From contig NZ_JQJJ01000015.1 of NCBI RefSeq assembly GCF_000745475.1, positions 1 to 64,000 on the forward strand: 64,000 nucleotides of DNA. The letters are read 5' to 3'. The notes below the pieces were generated by a model, which was not told the DNA's origin, ran no database searches, and was given only the letters and a program-made list of their open reading frames with translations. Source of the DNA: Allobosea sp. UNC402CLCol. Lineage in GTDB: Bacteria; Pseudomonadota; Alphaproteobacteria; Rhizobiales; Beijerinckiaceae. Below, in pieces: positions 42,425-52,218 of the stretch; the first letter of the stretch is position 1; the number at the start of each line of letters is the position of its first letter. The position numbers were made by a program, and so were the translations under genes.

Positions 42425-43474
42425 ATGCAGACATCGACGAAGCTCACCATGGCCATCGCGCTGGCAGCCGGCTTCTATGCGCAGGGCACGCTCGCGCAGC
42501 AACAGACCGTCACAGTCATGGCCTATTCTGGCCTGTTCCAGGAGCGTTACACCAAGGCCGTGATCGAGCCCTTCATGAAGGCCAATCCCGGCATCAAGGT
42601 CGACTATTTCCCGCTGCCGAACTCGGCCCAGATGCTCGGTAATTTGCGCGCCCAGAAGGCGGCGCCGCAGGCCGACGTTGTGATCATGGACGTCTCGGTC
42701 TCCAAAGCTGCGACCGACGAGAAGCTGCTGATCAAGATCGACGACAAGGTCTCGAAGAACGTCTCCGATCTCTATCCGAACGCCCGCATCGCCGATGTCG
42801 ATGGCGTCGCCGTGACCTTCGACAATCTCGTCATGCTCTATAATTCGGACGTCGTGAAGGAGACGCCCAAGAGCTGGATGGACCTCGCCAAGCCCGATCT
42901 CAAGGGCAAGGTCGCGATCCCCGGCATGCCCGATATCCAGGGTCTGTCGCTCGTCCTGATCATGGACAAGGCGCGCGGCGGCACCGACTATCTCAAGAGC
43001 GTCGACCAAGGCATCGCAGCGCTCGGGGAGATCGCCCCCAACGTCCAGACCTGGGAGCCCAAGCCGGAAGTCTATCCCGTGATCATCTCCGGTCAGGCCG
43101 CCGCCGGCGCCGGCTGGAACGCCCGCGCGCAGGTCAATGCCGACGCATCCGGCGGCAAGCTCAAGGTGATCCTCCCGCAGGAAGGCAGCGTCTTCCAGAT
43201 CAACACGATCAACTATGTCGCCGGCGGCCCCGGCAAGGATGCCGGCGCCAAGTTCATCGACTACGCGTTGTCGCCGGAGGCCCAGAAGTCCTTCACCGAA
43301 AGCATGTTCTACGCGCCGACCAACGCCAAGGCCCAGATCTCGGATGCCGCGATCGCGCGCACCGCGGTCAAGTCCATGGACAAGGTTATCCCGATCGACT
43401 GGATCGCTCTCGCCAAGGTTCGCGAGCCGATCATGGAGCAGTGGCGCCGCAAGGTGATCCCGCTGAGCCGCTGA
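42425..43474 (+). CDS. ABC transporter substrate-binding protein, spermidine/putrescine type
   Basis: A 349-residue periplasmic binding protein with signal peptide 1-24 (TMAIALAAGFYAQGTLAQ). The lobe sequence VTVMAYSGLFQERYTKAVIEPFMKANPGIKV and the later SWMDLAKPDLKGKVAIPG are typical of the PotD-like family 1 binding proteins. It starts a four-gene importer (binding protein, ATPase, two permeases). Ligand unknown, likely the nitrogen compound degraded by the following enzymes. Confidence 0.88.
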   Translation: MQTSTKLTMAIALAAGFYAQGTLAQQQTVTVMAYSGLFQERYTKAVIEPFMKANPGIKVDYFPLPNSAQMLGNLRAQKAAPQADVVIMDVSVSKAATDEKLLIKIDDKVSKNVSDLYPNARIADVDGVAVTFDNLVMLYNSDVVKETPKSWMDLAKPDLKGKVAIPGMPDIQGLSLVLIMDKARGGTDYLKSVDQGIAALGEIAPNVQTWEPKPEVYPVIISGQAAAGAGWNARAQVNADASGGKLKVILPQEGSVFQINTINYVAGGPGKDAGAKFIDYALSPEAQKSFTESMFYAPTNAKAQISDAAIARTAVKSMDKVIPIDWIALAKVREPIMEQWRRKVIPLSR

Positions 43475-43494
43475 ACCGGGAAGGATAGACCGTC

Positions 43495-44559
43495 ATGACC
43501 GACACCAGCACGGCACCGGGCCAGGGCTTTCTCTCCATCCGGGGGCTGACCAAGCGCTATGCCGGCTTCACGGCGGTCGACAATCTGGACCTCGAGGTCC
43601 CCAAGGGCGAGCTCGTTGCCTTCCTCGGCCCCTCGGGTTGCGGCAAGACGACCTCACTCAGGATGATCGCCGGCCTCGTGCCGGCGACATCGGGACGCAT
43701 CGTCGTCGGCGGGCAGGACCTCACCGAGGTTGCGACGCACCGCCGCGACATGGGCCTGGTCTTTCAGAGCTACGCGCTGTTTCCGCATATGAGCGTGGCG
43801 AAGAACGTCGCCTTCGGCCTCGAGATGCGCAAGGTGCCGAAGGACGAGATCGCGAAACGCGTGAAGGAAGCGATCGCCTTGGTGCATTTGACCGGCAAGG
43901 AAGAGCACCGGCCGGCCCAGCTCTCGGGCGGTCAGCAGCAGCGCGTGGCGCTCGCGCGTGCGCTCGTCATCCGGCCATCGATCCTGCTCTTCGACGAGCC
44001 GCTCTCCAATCTCGACGCGAAGCTGCGCGACGAGATGCGCAACGAGATCCGCGACATCCAGCGGCGGCTCGGCATCACCGCGATCTTCGTGACGCATGAC
44101 CAGAGCGAGGCGTTGACGATGTGCGACAAAGTCGTGGTCATGAACCAGGGCCGGCTCGAACAGCTCGGCACGCCGGTCGATCTCTACGAGCGCCCGAAGA
44201 CCGCCTTCGTGGCGAGCTTCGTCGGCCGTACCAACCGCCTGAAGGCCGTAGCGACGGACGGCTTCGCCGATTTCGGCGGCCAGCGCTTCGCGGCGCCCGG
44301 CGACCTGTCGGGCCCAGTCGAGGTGATGGTCCGTCCGCATCGCATCGCCCTGGCACCGACCGGCGGCGAAGGGGTCGCGGGCACCATCATGCGGGCGACC
44401 TTCGCGGGCGATATCCTGCAATACGACATCGACGTCGCCGGGCAGACCGTCTCGGTCGAACTCGCGACGCGCGGCGGCGAGACCGTGCTCGCGCCGGGGA
44501 CGACAGTCGCCCTGTCGTGGCGGCCGCAGGATGTCTTCGTCTACGGGGCGGCGGCGTGA
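43495..44559 (+). CDS. ABC transporter ATP-binding protein, PotA type
   Basis: A 354-residue ATPase: Walker A GPSGCGKTT, Q-loop FQSYALFPH, signature LSGGQQQR, Walker B LLFDEPLSNLD, H-loop THDQ, and a C-terminal TOBE domain (about 280-354) as in PotA. Its TGA overlaps the GTG of the first permease. Confidence 0.92.
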   Translation: MTDTSTAPGQGFLSIRGLTKRYAGFTAVDNLDLEVPKGELVAFLGPSGCGKTTSLRMIAGLVPATSGRIVVGGQDLTEVATHRRDMGLVFQSYALFPHMSVAKNVAFGLEMRKVPKDEIAKRVKEAIALVHLTGKEEHRPAQLSGGQQQRVALARALVIRPSILLFDEPLSNLDAKLRDEMRNEIRDIQRRLGITAIFVTHDQSEALTMCDKVVVMNQGRLEQLGTPVDLYERPKTAFVASFVGRTNRLKAVATDGFADFGGQRFAAPGDLSGPVEVMVRPHRIALAPTGGEGVAGTIMRATFAGDILQYDIDVAGQTVSVELATRGGETVLAPGTTVALSWRPQDVFVYGAAA

Positions 44560-45434
44560 GCGCGGCGATCACCATGCCAGCCGCCGTGGCCAAGCCGCGC
44601 CGGAACGGGCTTGCGCTGGTCATCGCGCTGATCGCGCCGATCGCGCTGGTCAACGCCTTCGGTTTCCTCGCGCCGGTGCTCAATCTCGCACGCATGTCGT
44701 TCTACGAGGTCGAGCCTACCGGTACGATGCGCGAGGCCTTCTCGCTCGCGACCTGGGGTAAGGTCATCGCCGACACCTTCTACGCCGAGCTGATCGTCAA
44801 CAGCATCACAGTCAGCCTCGGCATCACTCTGCTGACGCTGATCTGCTCCTATCCGATCGCGCTCTATCTGCACCGCTCCAGCGGCACCTGGAGGACGATC
44901 CTGCTCGTGCTGGTGATCTCGCCGCTGCTGACCTCGGCGGTGGTGAGGACCTATGGCTGGATCGCGATCCTCTCCGAGAACGGGTTGGTCAACAATCTGG
45001 TCAGTGGCCTCGGTCTCGAGCGCCTGCGATTGATGTTCAACAAGACCGGCGTGGTCATCGGTCTCACGGAGATCCTGATGCCCTATATGATCCTGGCGCT
45101 TCTCGCCGGCTTCGGGCGGCTTGACCCGCGTGTCGAGGAGGCCGCATCGACGCTAGGCGCGCCGCCCTTCACGATCTTCCGCCGGATCATCCTGCCGCTG
45201 ACGATGCCCGGCATCGCGCTCGGCTGCCTGCTCTGCTTCGTACTCGCGGTCTCCTCCTTCATCACGCCGAAACTGCTCGGCGGCGGGCGCGTCTTTCTGC
45301 TGGCGACCGAGATCTACGACCAGGCGATCGTGACGCTGAACTGGCCGCTGGCCGCCTCGCTGTCGATCCTGGTGCTCGTCATCTTCGGCGCCGCGCTCGT
45401 GCTCTACACCCGCGCGCTCCGCGCGATCCTGTGA
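44556..45434 (+). CDS. ABC transporter permease, PotB type
   Basis: A 292-residue, six-span permease with the EAA loop DPRVEEAASTLGAPPFTIFRRIILPLTMPG. The GTG at 44556 overlaps the ATPase stop (GTGA), giving coupled translation; an ATG at 44574 is the alternative. The long upstream part of this open frame is only the shadow of the ATPase. Confidence 0.9.
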   Translation: MSAAITMPAAVAKPRRNGLALVIALIAPIALVNAFGFLAPVLNLARMSFYEVEPTGTMREAFSLATWGKVIADTFYAELIVNSITVSLGITLLTLICSYPIALYLHRSSGTWRTILLVLVISPLLTSAVVRTYGWIAILSENGLVNNLVSGLGLERLRLMFNKTGVVIGLTEILMPYMILALLAGFGRLDPRVEEAASTLGAPPFTIFRRIILPLTMPGIALGCLLCFVLAVSSFITPKLLGGGRVFLLATEIYDQAIVTLNWPLAASLSILVLVIFGAALVLYTRALRAIL

Positions 45435-45446
45435 GGGAGGCTGGTC

Positions 45447-46241
45447 ATGGATGAACGTCCCGTCTCCCCGGCACTGAAGCTGCTGGCGTTCCTGATGTTC
45501 GCTTTCCTGTTGGCGCCGCTGATCGTCGTTGTGCCGATCTCCTTTTCCGGCGACAGCTATATGATGTTCCCGCCTTCGAGCTGGAGCGTTAAGTGGTATC
45601 CGGCGATCTTCTTGGACGGGAAGATGACTGCCGCCTTCTGGACCAGCCTGCTCCTCGCCTGCGCGGTCACAGTGCTCTGTCTCGTCATCGCATTGCCTGC
45701 GGCCTTCGCGCTGGTGCGGCTGAGGCCGCGCGGGGCAGAGGCGCTCTCCAGCCTCTTCACCGCGCCGCTCTTGCTGCCGACGATCGTGCTCGGTCTCGCC
45801 ATTCTGATCGTCTTCGCCCGCTACGGGCTGCTCGCGACCTTCCCCGGCCTCGTCGCAGCCCATCTCGTGGTGACGCTGCCCTATGCGCTGCGCGTGCTCG
45901 CCACGGCGCTGTCGACGCTGCCGATCGCTGTCGAGGAAGCCGCTTCGACGCTCGGCGCCTCGCCTTTCACGGTCTTCCGCCGGATCACCCTGCCGATGAT
46001 GAAGTCGGGACTGATCGGCACGACGGCGCTGTGCTTCCTCGTCTCCTTCGACGAGGTCGTGCTCTCGCTGTTCATGACCGGCCCGCGCATCCAGACGCTG
46101 CCGGTCGCGATGTATCACCATGTCGAGCAGCAGGCGGACCCGCTGGTGGCGGCGCTCTCCGTGCTCCTCGTCGTGCTCACCCTTCTCGTCGTGCTCGTGG
46201 TCGACCGGACCTCGGGCCTGGCCAAGACCTTCGTCAAATGA
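45447..46241 (+). CDS. ABC transporter permease, PotC type
   Basis: A 264-residue, six-span permease with the EAA loop AVEEAASTLGASPFTVFRRITLPMMKSG. GGGAGG precedes the ATG. It completes the importer with the gene before it. Confidence 0.9.
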   Translation: MDERPVSPALKLLAFLMFAFLLAPLIVVVPISFSGDSYMMFPPSSWSVKWYPAIFLDGKMTAAFWTSLLLACAVTVLCLVIALPAAFALVRLRPRGAEALSSLFTAPLLLPTIVLGLAILIVFARYGLLATFPGLVAAHLVVTLPYALRVLATALSTLPIAVEEAASTLGASPFTVFRRITLPMMKSGLIGTTALCFLVSFDEVVLSLFMTGPRIQTLPVAMYHHVEQQADPLVAALSVLLVVLTLLVVLVVDRTSGLAKTFVK

Positions 46242-46335
46242 GCCGGCCGAACACGTACTAGCTCGAACCGAACACCGCCTTTCGACCACCCGACCCGCTC
46301 GCCGTCCGCGAGCGGGAACACTGGAGCCTTGCCTG

Positions 46336-48384
46336 ATGGATCAGGATATTCGCATCGCCGTCGATATCGGCGGCACCTTCACCGATATCGAGATTCTCGA
46401 TGCGACCTCCGGCGCGATGCACCAGATCAAGACGCCGAGTACGCCGGCCGATCCCTCGATCGGCCTGCTGACCGGTATCAGGCAGGCCTCCGAGCGCTTC
46501 GGCTTTCCGATGGAGGCGGTGCAGTATCTGCTGCACGGCACGACCATCGCGACAAACGCCGTGCTCGAACGCAAGCTACCGCTCGGCGCTGTCGTCACGA
46601 CGGCCGGCTTCGAGGACGTGATGCAGATTGGGCGCCATGGCCGCACCGATGTCTATGCGATCACGCTCGCTCAGCCCGAGCCGCTGGTGGCGCGGCGCTT
46701 CTGCTTTGGCGTGAGCGAGCGCGTCAATGCCGCGGGCGAGATCACCGTGCCGCTCGACGAGGCTGGCGTACGCCGCGTCGCCACCGAACTCGCCAAGGCC
46801 GGCGTAAAATCGGTCGCGGTCTGCTTGCTGCATGCCTATGCCAACCCCGCCCATGAGCGGCGCGTTGGCGCGATCCTCGCCGAGCTGCTGCCAGGCGTCG
46901 CGATCACGCTCGCCTCCGACATCTCCCCCGAGATCCGCGAATATGAGCGGATGTCGACGACCGCGCTGAACGCCATGCTGGTGCCGATCGTGCAACGCTA
47001 TACCGACCGGCTCGCCGGCCGCATGAAGGAGGAGTTGCCGGAAGCGCAGGTCTATCTCGTGCAGTCGAATGGCGGCGTCTCCGGCCTCGCCAAGGCCGGC
47101 CGCGAACCGGCGCGACTGTTGTTGTCCGGCCCCAGCGGCGGCGCCGCCGCGGCCAAGCGGCTTTCGGCCGAGCTCGACGAGCCCAATCTCGTCGCGGTCG
47201 ACATGGGGGGCACCTCCTTCGACGTCTCGGTCGTGCATGACGGCGCGATCTCGATGGTCAACGAGGGCGAGGTCGACGGTTTGCCCGTGCGCCTGCCGAT
47301 GATCGAGATGCGGACGATCGGCGCCGGCGGCGGCTCGATCGCCTGGGTCGACGAGGGTGGGCGGCTTCGCATCGGCCCGCATTCGGCAGGCGCCGATCCA
47401 GGCCCCGCCTGCTACGGCAAAGGCGGAATGAAGCTCACTGTCACCGACGCCAACCTGCTGCTCGGCCGCCTCGACGAGGCGAGCTTCATGGGCGGTACAA
47501 TGCCGCTCGACCGGCAGGCCGCGCAGAAGGCTGCACAGGAGATCGCGAGCCGCCTCAAACTCTCGGTCGACCAGGTCGCGGCCGGCGTCATCGACGTCGC
47601 AAATTCGGCACTGGCGACAGCGACGCGTCTTTCGCTCTTCGAAAAGGGCATGGACCCCGAGGACTTCGCGCTGCTTTCCTTCGGCGGCGCCGGCGGCGTC
47701 CATGCCTGCGAGGTCGCGGAGGAACTGGGCATCCGTCGCGTGATCTTCCCGGCCCATGCCTCGACGCTCTCAGCCTGGGGCATCCTCTGGTCCGACATCG
47801 CCCATGATCTCAGCGCCACGCAGATCGGTCTCTTCGCCGATCTCGCACCCGGCCTGGGCGAGAAGGCCAAGCGCCTCGTCGCGGAAGCGCGGCAATTGCT
47901 GACCGAGGACGGCGTCACGGAAGCCGCGCAGAGCTTCGAATGGGCGGTGGACCTGCGCTATTCCGGCCAGGCCTTCGATCTGCGCGTCGCGCTCGACGAT
48001 GCCGATTTCGCACCTGCGGGCGTCGCCAAGGCGACCGCAGGCTTCCATGCCTTGCATCGCCAGCGTTTCTCCTATGATGAGCCGGAGGTGCCGGTCGAGA
48101 TCGTAGCGCTCCGGCTGAAGGCCGTCGGCCGCCTCGCCAAGCCGGTGCCCGCGCAAGGCATCGAGACGAAGGTCGACGACACCGCGCCGACCCGACGGGT
48201 CCATGGCCGCCATGGCGCAGTCGCGACGCCGGTGCGCAAGCGCGACGCAATTGGCCGCACCGCGCCGGTCGCTGGTCCCGCCATCGTCGAGGAGCCCTAC
48301 ACCTCGATCTATCTCCCCGCCGGCTGGACGATCCTGACCCATGCGTCGGGCGCCCTGATCGCCGACCGCGCCGACAGCCATTGA
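46336..48384 (+). CDS. hyuA: hydantoinase/oxoprolinase subunit A
   Basis: A 682-residue HyuA-type subunit with the actin-like ATPase fold: VDIGGTFTDIE (9-19), HGTTIATNAVLER, VDMGGTSFDVSV and the Gly-rich IGAGGGSIAW. With HyuB it forms the ATP-dependent hydantoinase / 5-oxoprolinase / N-methylhydantoinase type enzyme that opens cyclic amides or, in other subgroups, carboxylates ketones. The ATG at 46336 puts VDIGGT at the N-terminus as in all relatives; the upstream frame overlaps the permease. Confidence 0.9.
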   Translation: MDQDIRIAVDIGGTFTDIEILDATSGAMHQIKTPSTPADPSIGLLTGIRQASERFGFPMEAVQYLLHGTTIATNAVLERKLPLGAVVTTAGFEDVMQIGRHGRTDVYAITLAQPEPLVARRFCFGVSERVNAAGEITVPLDEAGVRRVATELAKAGVKSVAVCLLHAYANPAHERRVGAILAELLPGVAITLASDISPEIREYERMSTTALNAMLVPIVQRYTDRLAGRMKEELPEAQVYLVQSNGGVSGLAKAGREPARLLLSGPSGGAAAAKRLSAELDEPNLVAVDMGGTSFDVSVVHDGAISMVNEGEVDGLPVRLPMIEMRTIGAGGGSIAWVDEGGRLRIGPHSAGADPGPACYGKGGMKLTVTDANLLLGRLDEASFMGGTMPLDRQAAQKAAQEIASRLKLSVDQVAAGVIDVANSALATATRLSLFEKGMDPEDFALLSFGGAGGVHACEVAEELGIRRVIFPAHASTLSAWGILWSDIAHDLSATQIGLFADLAPGLGEKAKRLVAEARQLLTEDGVTEAAQSFEWAVDLRYSGQAFDLRVALDDADFAPAGVAKATAGFHALHRQRFSYDEPEVPVEIVALRLKAVGRLAKPVPAQGIETKVDDTAPTRRVHGRHGAVATPVRKRDAIGRTAPVAGPAIVEEPYTSIYLPAGWTILTHASGALIADRADSH

Positions 48385-48395
48385 GGTCCCAGATC

Positions 48396-50108
48396 ATGAC
48401 GAAACCCATGTCCAACCCTCAGCCGGGCATCGACCCGATCCGCCTCGAGGTCATCCGCAACGCGCTGGTCGCGGCGTCCGAGGAGATGAGCATCACGATC
48501 TGGCGCACCAGCCGCTCGACCGTGGTGCGCGAGATTCTCGATTTCTCGACTGCCGTCTTCGACGCGGAAGGCAACAACATCGCCCAGTCGGCGCGCATCC
48601 CCGTCCATCTCAACTCGATGTCGGACTGCCTGCGCACGATCCTCGACCGCTTCATCCCGCTCGACCAATGGCAGGACGGCGACGTGATCGTCACCAACGA
48701 TCCCTATTCCGGGGGCCAGCACCTGCCGGATATCCAGACCTTCCGGCCCGTCTTCGTCGATGGAAGGCGCGTCGGCATCGTCGGCACCCTCTGCCACCAT
48801 GTCGATGTCGGCGGCGCCGCCGCCGGCAGCTACTACGCCGCCGCGACCGAGGTGTTCCAAGAGGGCATCCGAATCCCGCCGCTTCGGCTCGTCGAAAAGG
48901 GCGTGCTCAACACTGGCGTCTTCGAGATGCTGCTGCACAATGTCCGCCAGCCCGACGAGACGCGCGGCGACCTCAACGCGCAGATCGCGGCGCTCGGCAT
49001 CGGCGAGCGCGCCGTCGCCCGCATGGCCCGCAAATACGGCGCGGATTCGCTGGCTGCCGCAATGGCGGCGATCCTCGACGGCTCCGAGGCGATGATGCGC
49101 ACCGGGCTGAAGGCGCTGCCCGATGGCGAGGCCTGCTTCGTCGAGCTGGTCGACGATGACGGCCAATCCGACGAGCCGATCCGACTCGCCGTGAAAATCG
49201 TCAAGACCGGTGACAGCATCGCGCTCAATTTCGCCGGCTCCAGCCCCCAGGTCAGCGGCCCGGTCAACAACACCCGCGCCATGACCTGCTCCGCCGTCTA
49301 TTACGCTCTGCTCGCCGCGCTGGGCGGCGACATTCCCGCGAATTCCGGCTGCTACCGGCCCGTCACCGTGACATTGCCCGAGGGCAGCGTCGTCGATGCC
49401 GTGTTCCCGGCACCCGTCGCGGGGCGCATGGTGATCAATCACCGCATCGCGATCGCCGTCTTTGGGGCGCTGGCCGAGATCGCGCCCCAGCGCATTCCAG
49501 CGGCCTACTACGCGATCTCCTATGTCTATGCGCTGCAGACGATCGGCCGGAAGGGCAAAGGGCAGGTCTATTTCGACATCGAGGTCGGCGGCTGGGGTGG
49601 CCATGCCGGCGGCGACGGTGCAAGCGCGCTCTCCTGCGGGCTGCACAACAACACCAATGCGCCGATCGAGATGGTCGAGGCGAAGTACCCGGTCACCTTC
49701 ACGAAATACGGACTGATCCCGGATTCGGGCGGCGCCGGGCAATTCCGCGGCGGGCTCGGGCTCGTCAGGGAATGGCGGCTGGAATCCGATGCCGGCAAGC
49801 TCGGCGCCCATTTCGAGCGCTTCCGCTTCCCGCCGCATGGCGTCCATGGCGGCCAGCCTGGCTCGCTCAGCAGCATGACGATTACACGGCCCGATGGATC
49901 GCGGATCCCGTTGCGCTCGAAGATCTCCGGCATTCCGCTGAAGCGCGGCGACGTCGTCACGATCGAGACCTCGGGCGGCGGCGGCTTCGGCGATCCGCTG
50001 AAGCGCGATCCGCAGCGCATCGCCAAGGACCTCGCCGACGGCATGATCAGCCCCGAAAAAGCCGTCTCGCTCTATGGCTACTCCGAGCAGATGGGAGCCG
50101 TCGCATGA
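48396..50108 (+). CDS. hyuB: hydantoinase/oxoprolinase subunit B
   Basis: A 570-residue HyuB-type subunit, partner of HyuA. It begins DPIRLEVIRNALVAASEEMSITIWRTSRSTVVRE, followed by NDPYSGGQHLPDIQ and GTLCHHVDVGG (probable metal ligands), and ends GDVVTIETSGGGGFGDPLKRDP, the typical finish. GAGG stands before the ATG at 48396. Its stop overlaps the next start in ATGA form. Confidence 0.92.
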   Translation: MTKPMSNPQPGIDPIRLEVIRNALVAASEEMSITIWRTSRSTVVREILDFSTAVFDAEGNNIAQSARIPVHLNSMSDCLRTILDRFIPLDQWQDGDVIVTNDPYSGGQHLPDIQTFRPVFVDGRRVGIVGTLCHHVDVGGAAAGSYYAAATEVFQEGIRIPPLRLVEKGVLNTGVFEMLLHNVRQPDETRGDLNAQIAALGIGERAVARMARKYGADSLAAAMAAILDGSEAMMRTGLKALPDGEACFVELVDDDGQSDEPIRLAVKIVKTGDSIALNFAGSSPQVSGPVNNTRAMTCSAVYYALLAALGGDIPANSGCYRPVTVTLPEGSVVDAVFPAPVAGRMVINHRIAIAVFGALAEIAPQRIPAAYYAISYVYALQTIGRKGKGQVYFDIEVGGWGGHAGGDGASALSCGLHNNTNAPIEMVEAKYPVTFTKYGLIPDSGGAGQFRGGLGLVREWRLESDAGKLGAHFERFRFPPHGVHGGQPGSLSSMTITRPDGSRIPLRSKISGIPLKRGDVVTIETSGGGGFGDPLKRDPQRIAKDLADGMISPEKAVSLYGYSEQMGAVA

Positions 50109-51130
50109 GCGATGATCAGCCAATGGACGCCGTCCATCTCAGCCTCTCCGACGTCGAAGCGCTGACCCGGCGGGTGTTGACCGCCTGCGGCGTCGATGCG
50201 CGCAATGAACCCGCGATCACCGCTTCGGTGGTCGCGGCCGAGGCAGAGGGCATCCACAGCCATGGCCTCGCCCGGCTGCCGACCTATTGCGAACATGCCA
50301 AGGTCGGCAAGATCGACGGCAAGGCTCGTCCAGTCCTGGATAGCCCCCGGCCCGGCCTGGTCCGCGTCGACGCGAAGGGGGGGTTCGCCCATCCGGCCAT
50401 CGATTTCGGCCTGCCCGCCCTGTGCGAGGCGGCAAAGGCGCAGGGCATCGCCGCGCTCGCGGTGACCAATTCCTATAATTGCGGCGTCGTCGGCTACCAT
50501 GTCGAGCGATTGGGACGCGAAGGATTGCTCGCTCTCGCCTTCGTCAATGCGCCGGCCTCGATTGCGCCGATGGGCGGCACGAAGCCGGTCTTCGGCACGA
50601 ACCCAATCGCGCTTGCGGTGCCACGCGCCGGGGCTGACCCGCTGGTCCTCGACCAGTCGTCCAGCGTCGTCGCCAAGAGCGAGATCGTCGTTCACCAGCA
50701 ACGCGGCGAGCCGATCCCTCTCGGCTGGGCGCTGGACAGTGCCGGCAATCCCACGACCGATCCGCAGGCGGCGCTGGCGGGTGGCACGATGGTGCCGGCC
50801 GGCGGTTACAAGGGCGCGGGGCTCGCGCTCATCGTCGAAATATTCGCAGCCTGGCTGACCGGCGCCAATCTTTCGATCGATGCCTCCTCCTTCGCCGACA
50901 ATCTCGGTGGTTCGCCGCGCACTGGCCAGTTCTTTGTCGCGATCGATACCGGCGCGATCGCTGGTCCCGGCTCAGGTGAGCGGCTCGAACGCCTGTTCAG
51001 CGCCATCACCGAACAGGAGGGCGCGCGCCTGCCGGGCGGGCGGCGCAGCGGAGTCCGGCTCCGCACCGCCGCCGAGGGGATCACTATCCCCAAGGCCTTG
51101 CACGAGAAACTGCTGCGCTACGCGGCCTGA
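50105..51130 (+). CDS. LDH2/MDH2-type NAD(P)-dependent dehydrogenase
   Basis: A 341-residue member of the malate/L-lactate/ureidoglycolate dehydrogenase family: EGIHSHGLARLPTYCEH, TKPVFGTNPIALAVP, PAGGYKGAGLALIVEI. In most relatives a His follows the Asn-rich block (SNHFG) and acts in catalysis; here it reads TNSYNCGVVGYHVE, so that His is absent at the usual place. The subgroup may use another residue or another substrate. Start codon overlaps the HyuB stop. Last gene of the catabolic run. Confidence 0.85.
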   Translation: MSDDQPMDAVHLSLSDVEALTRRVLTACGVDARNEPAITASVVAAEAEGIHSHGLARLPTYCEHAKVGKIDGKARPVLDSPRPGLVRVDAKGGFAHPAIDFGLPALCEAAKAQGIAALAVTNSYNCGVVGYHVERLGREGLLALAFVNAPASIAPMGGTKPVFGTNPIALAVPRAGADPLVLDQSSSVVAKSEIVVHQQRGEPIPLGWALDSAGNPTTDPQAALAGGTMVPAGGYKGAGLALIVEIFAAWLTGANLSIDASSFADNLGGSPRTGQFFVAIDTGAIAGPGSGERLERLFSAITEQEGARLPGGRRSGVRLRTAAEGITIPKALHEKLLRYAA

Positions 51131-51706
51131 TCGATGGGCGCTGTCACATTTCGGCGTCCGCCCCGACCGCCTTCAACCAAGCCAGCGATTTTAAGAAATC
51201 TCATCCGACTCTAGACGTCCGGAATGGGCCAGTTACACCCTGCCTGGCAATGCAAGTTAGACTTCCCGAAAGCGGCTGTCACAGGGACCGTTGTGGGCGG
51301 AAACCGTTGAAAAAATCGGCCTGCGAGCGAGGCGATCAACAGCTGCGATTTTGCCGGCGAGCGCTTTCGCCTTTCACGTGGCCCCGATCTGTGGCCCATT
51401 TGGCAGGAGCTTGGCGAGCTTCCTGAGGTTCCGGGCTGCCGCGGCGAGATGGGCTGCCGAACACCTTGCGCACTTATGTGCAGGAGTGTCTGGCCGGTTT
51501 GGTGGTTGCGCCCAACGAGACCGCGGTCGTCGGCCCCATGGTCGCTTGGAAGGGACGTCGACAAGAGCGACGATGGGCACGGTCCTAAGTCCGGAACAGA
51601 TTGCGCGACGTTTGCCGCTCAATTTTCCTCACGACCCGACCGTGCCCGCTCCTGACATCGGTCATGTGCCCTCCTTCTGTTCGCTGGATCATGAGGGAGG
51701 CGAGGA
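51131..51706. other. 576-bp scar with possible transposase tail
   Basis: No intact gene. On the minus strand at 51374-51622 a frame ends with AHLAAAARNLRKLAKLLP, a pattern like the C-terminus of IS-type DDE transposases; nothing of the catalytic core remains. It sits at the border between the catabolic operon and the next minus-strand pair. Confidence 0.35.
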
Positions 51707-52180
51707 TCAGAGCTTGCCTTCGGCGAGCATCTCGCGGGTGCGCTCGAGCGTGGACAGGAGGGCGGCCTTGTAGCCTTTGTCGCTGTCGAATTGGGCCTGT
51801 TCGACGTGTTCCTCGGGACCGTTCGGCGCCTTGCCGCGCAGTCCGAGGTAACAGTAGAATTTTAGCTGTAGCTCGCCTGCTTCATCCTCGAACAGCTCGT
51901 TGATGATCGCGCCTTCGCGCGGGCCGGTCGCCTGGAAGAAGGTCACCTTGCTCTGTGGTTCGAGGGTGATGATCTCGCGCAGGTCGGCACCGGCGATGGT
52001 GGCCTCGCGCACGAAATGCGTCGCGCTTTCCTCCGTTACGTCGCAGCGGGTGCACAAGCCGGGCGGAAGGAACAGGCGCGCATCGCGCGCCTTCAGCTCC
52101 AGGCCCTTCCAGACCTGCGCGCGGGTGAGTTTGGTCTCGCCTTCCGGATTCACCGGGACGGTGGCGGTCGAATAGATCAT
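51707..52180 (-). CDS. DUF1857 (SRPBCC-fold) protein
   Basis: A 157-residue single SRPBCC-type domain: VPVNPEGETKLTRAQVWKGLELKARDARLF, REIITLEPQSKVTFFQATGPREGAIINELFED, and a C-terminal helix LLSTLERTREML. DUF1857 proteins form a hydrophobic pocket of unknown ligand. It follows an NmrA-type gene by 38 bases on the same strand, so the two form an operon, probably under the divergent LysR regulator. Confidence 0.82.
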   Translation of the reverse strand: MIYSTATVPVNPEGETKLTRAQVWKGLELKARDARLFLPPGLCTRCDVTEESATHFVREATIAGADLREIITLEPQSKVTFFQATGPREGAIINELFEDEAGELQLKFYCYLGLRGKAPNGPEEHVEQAQFDSDKGYKAALLSTLERTREMLAEGKL

Positions 52181-52218
52181 GACGATGGTCCTTGTCGGTT
52201 TGTTCGGAATGGCGGATG

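Noticed and set aside
45153..46289. 378-codon Glu/Arg/His-rich minus-strand frame opposite the permease
   Set aside because: Antisense shadow produced by GC-rich third positions of the permease gene.
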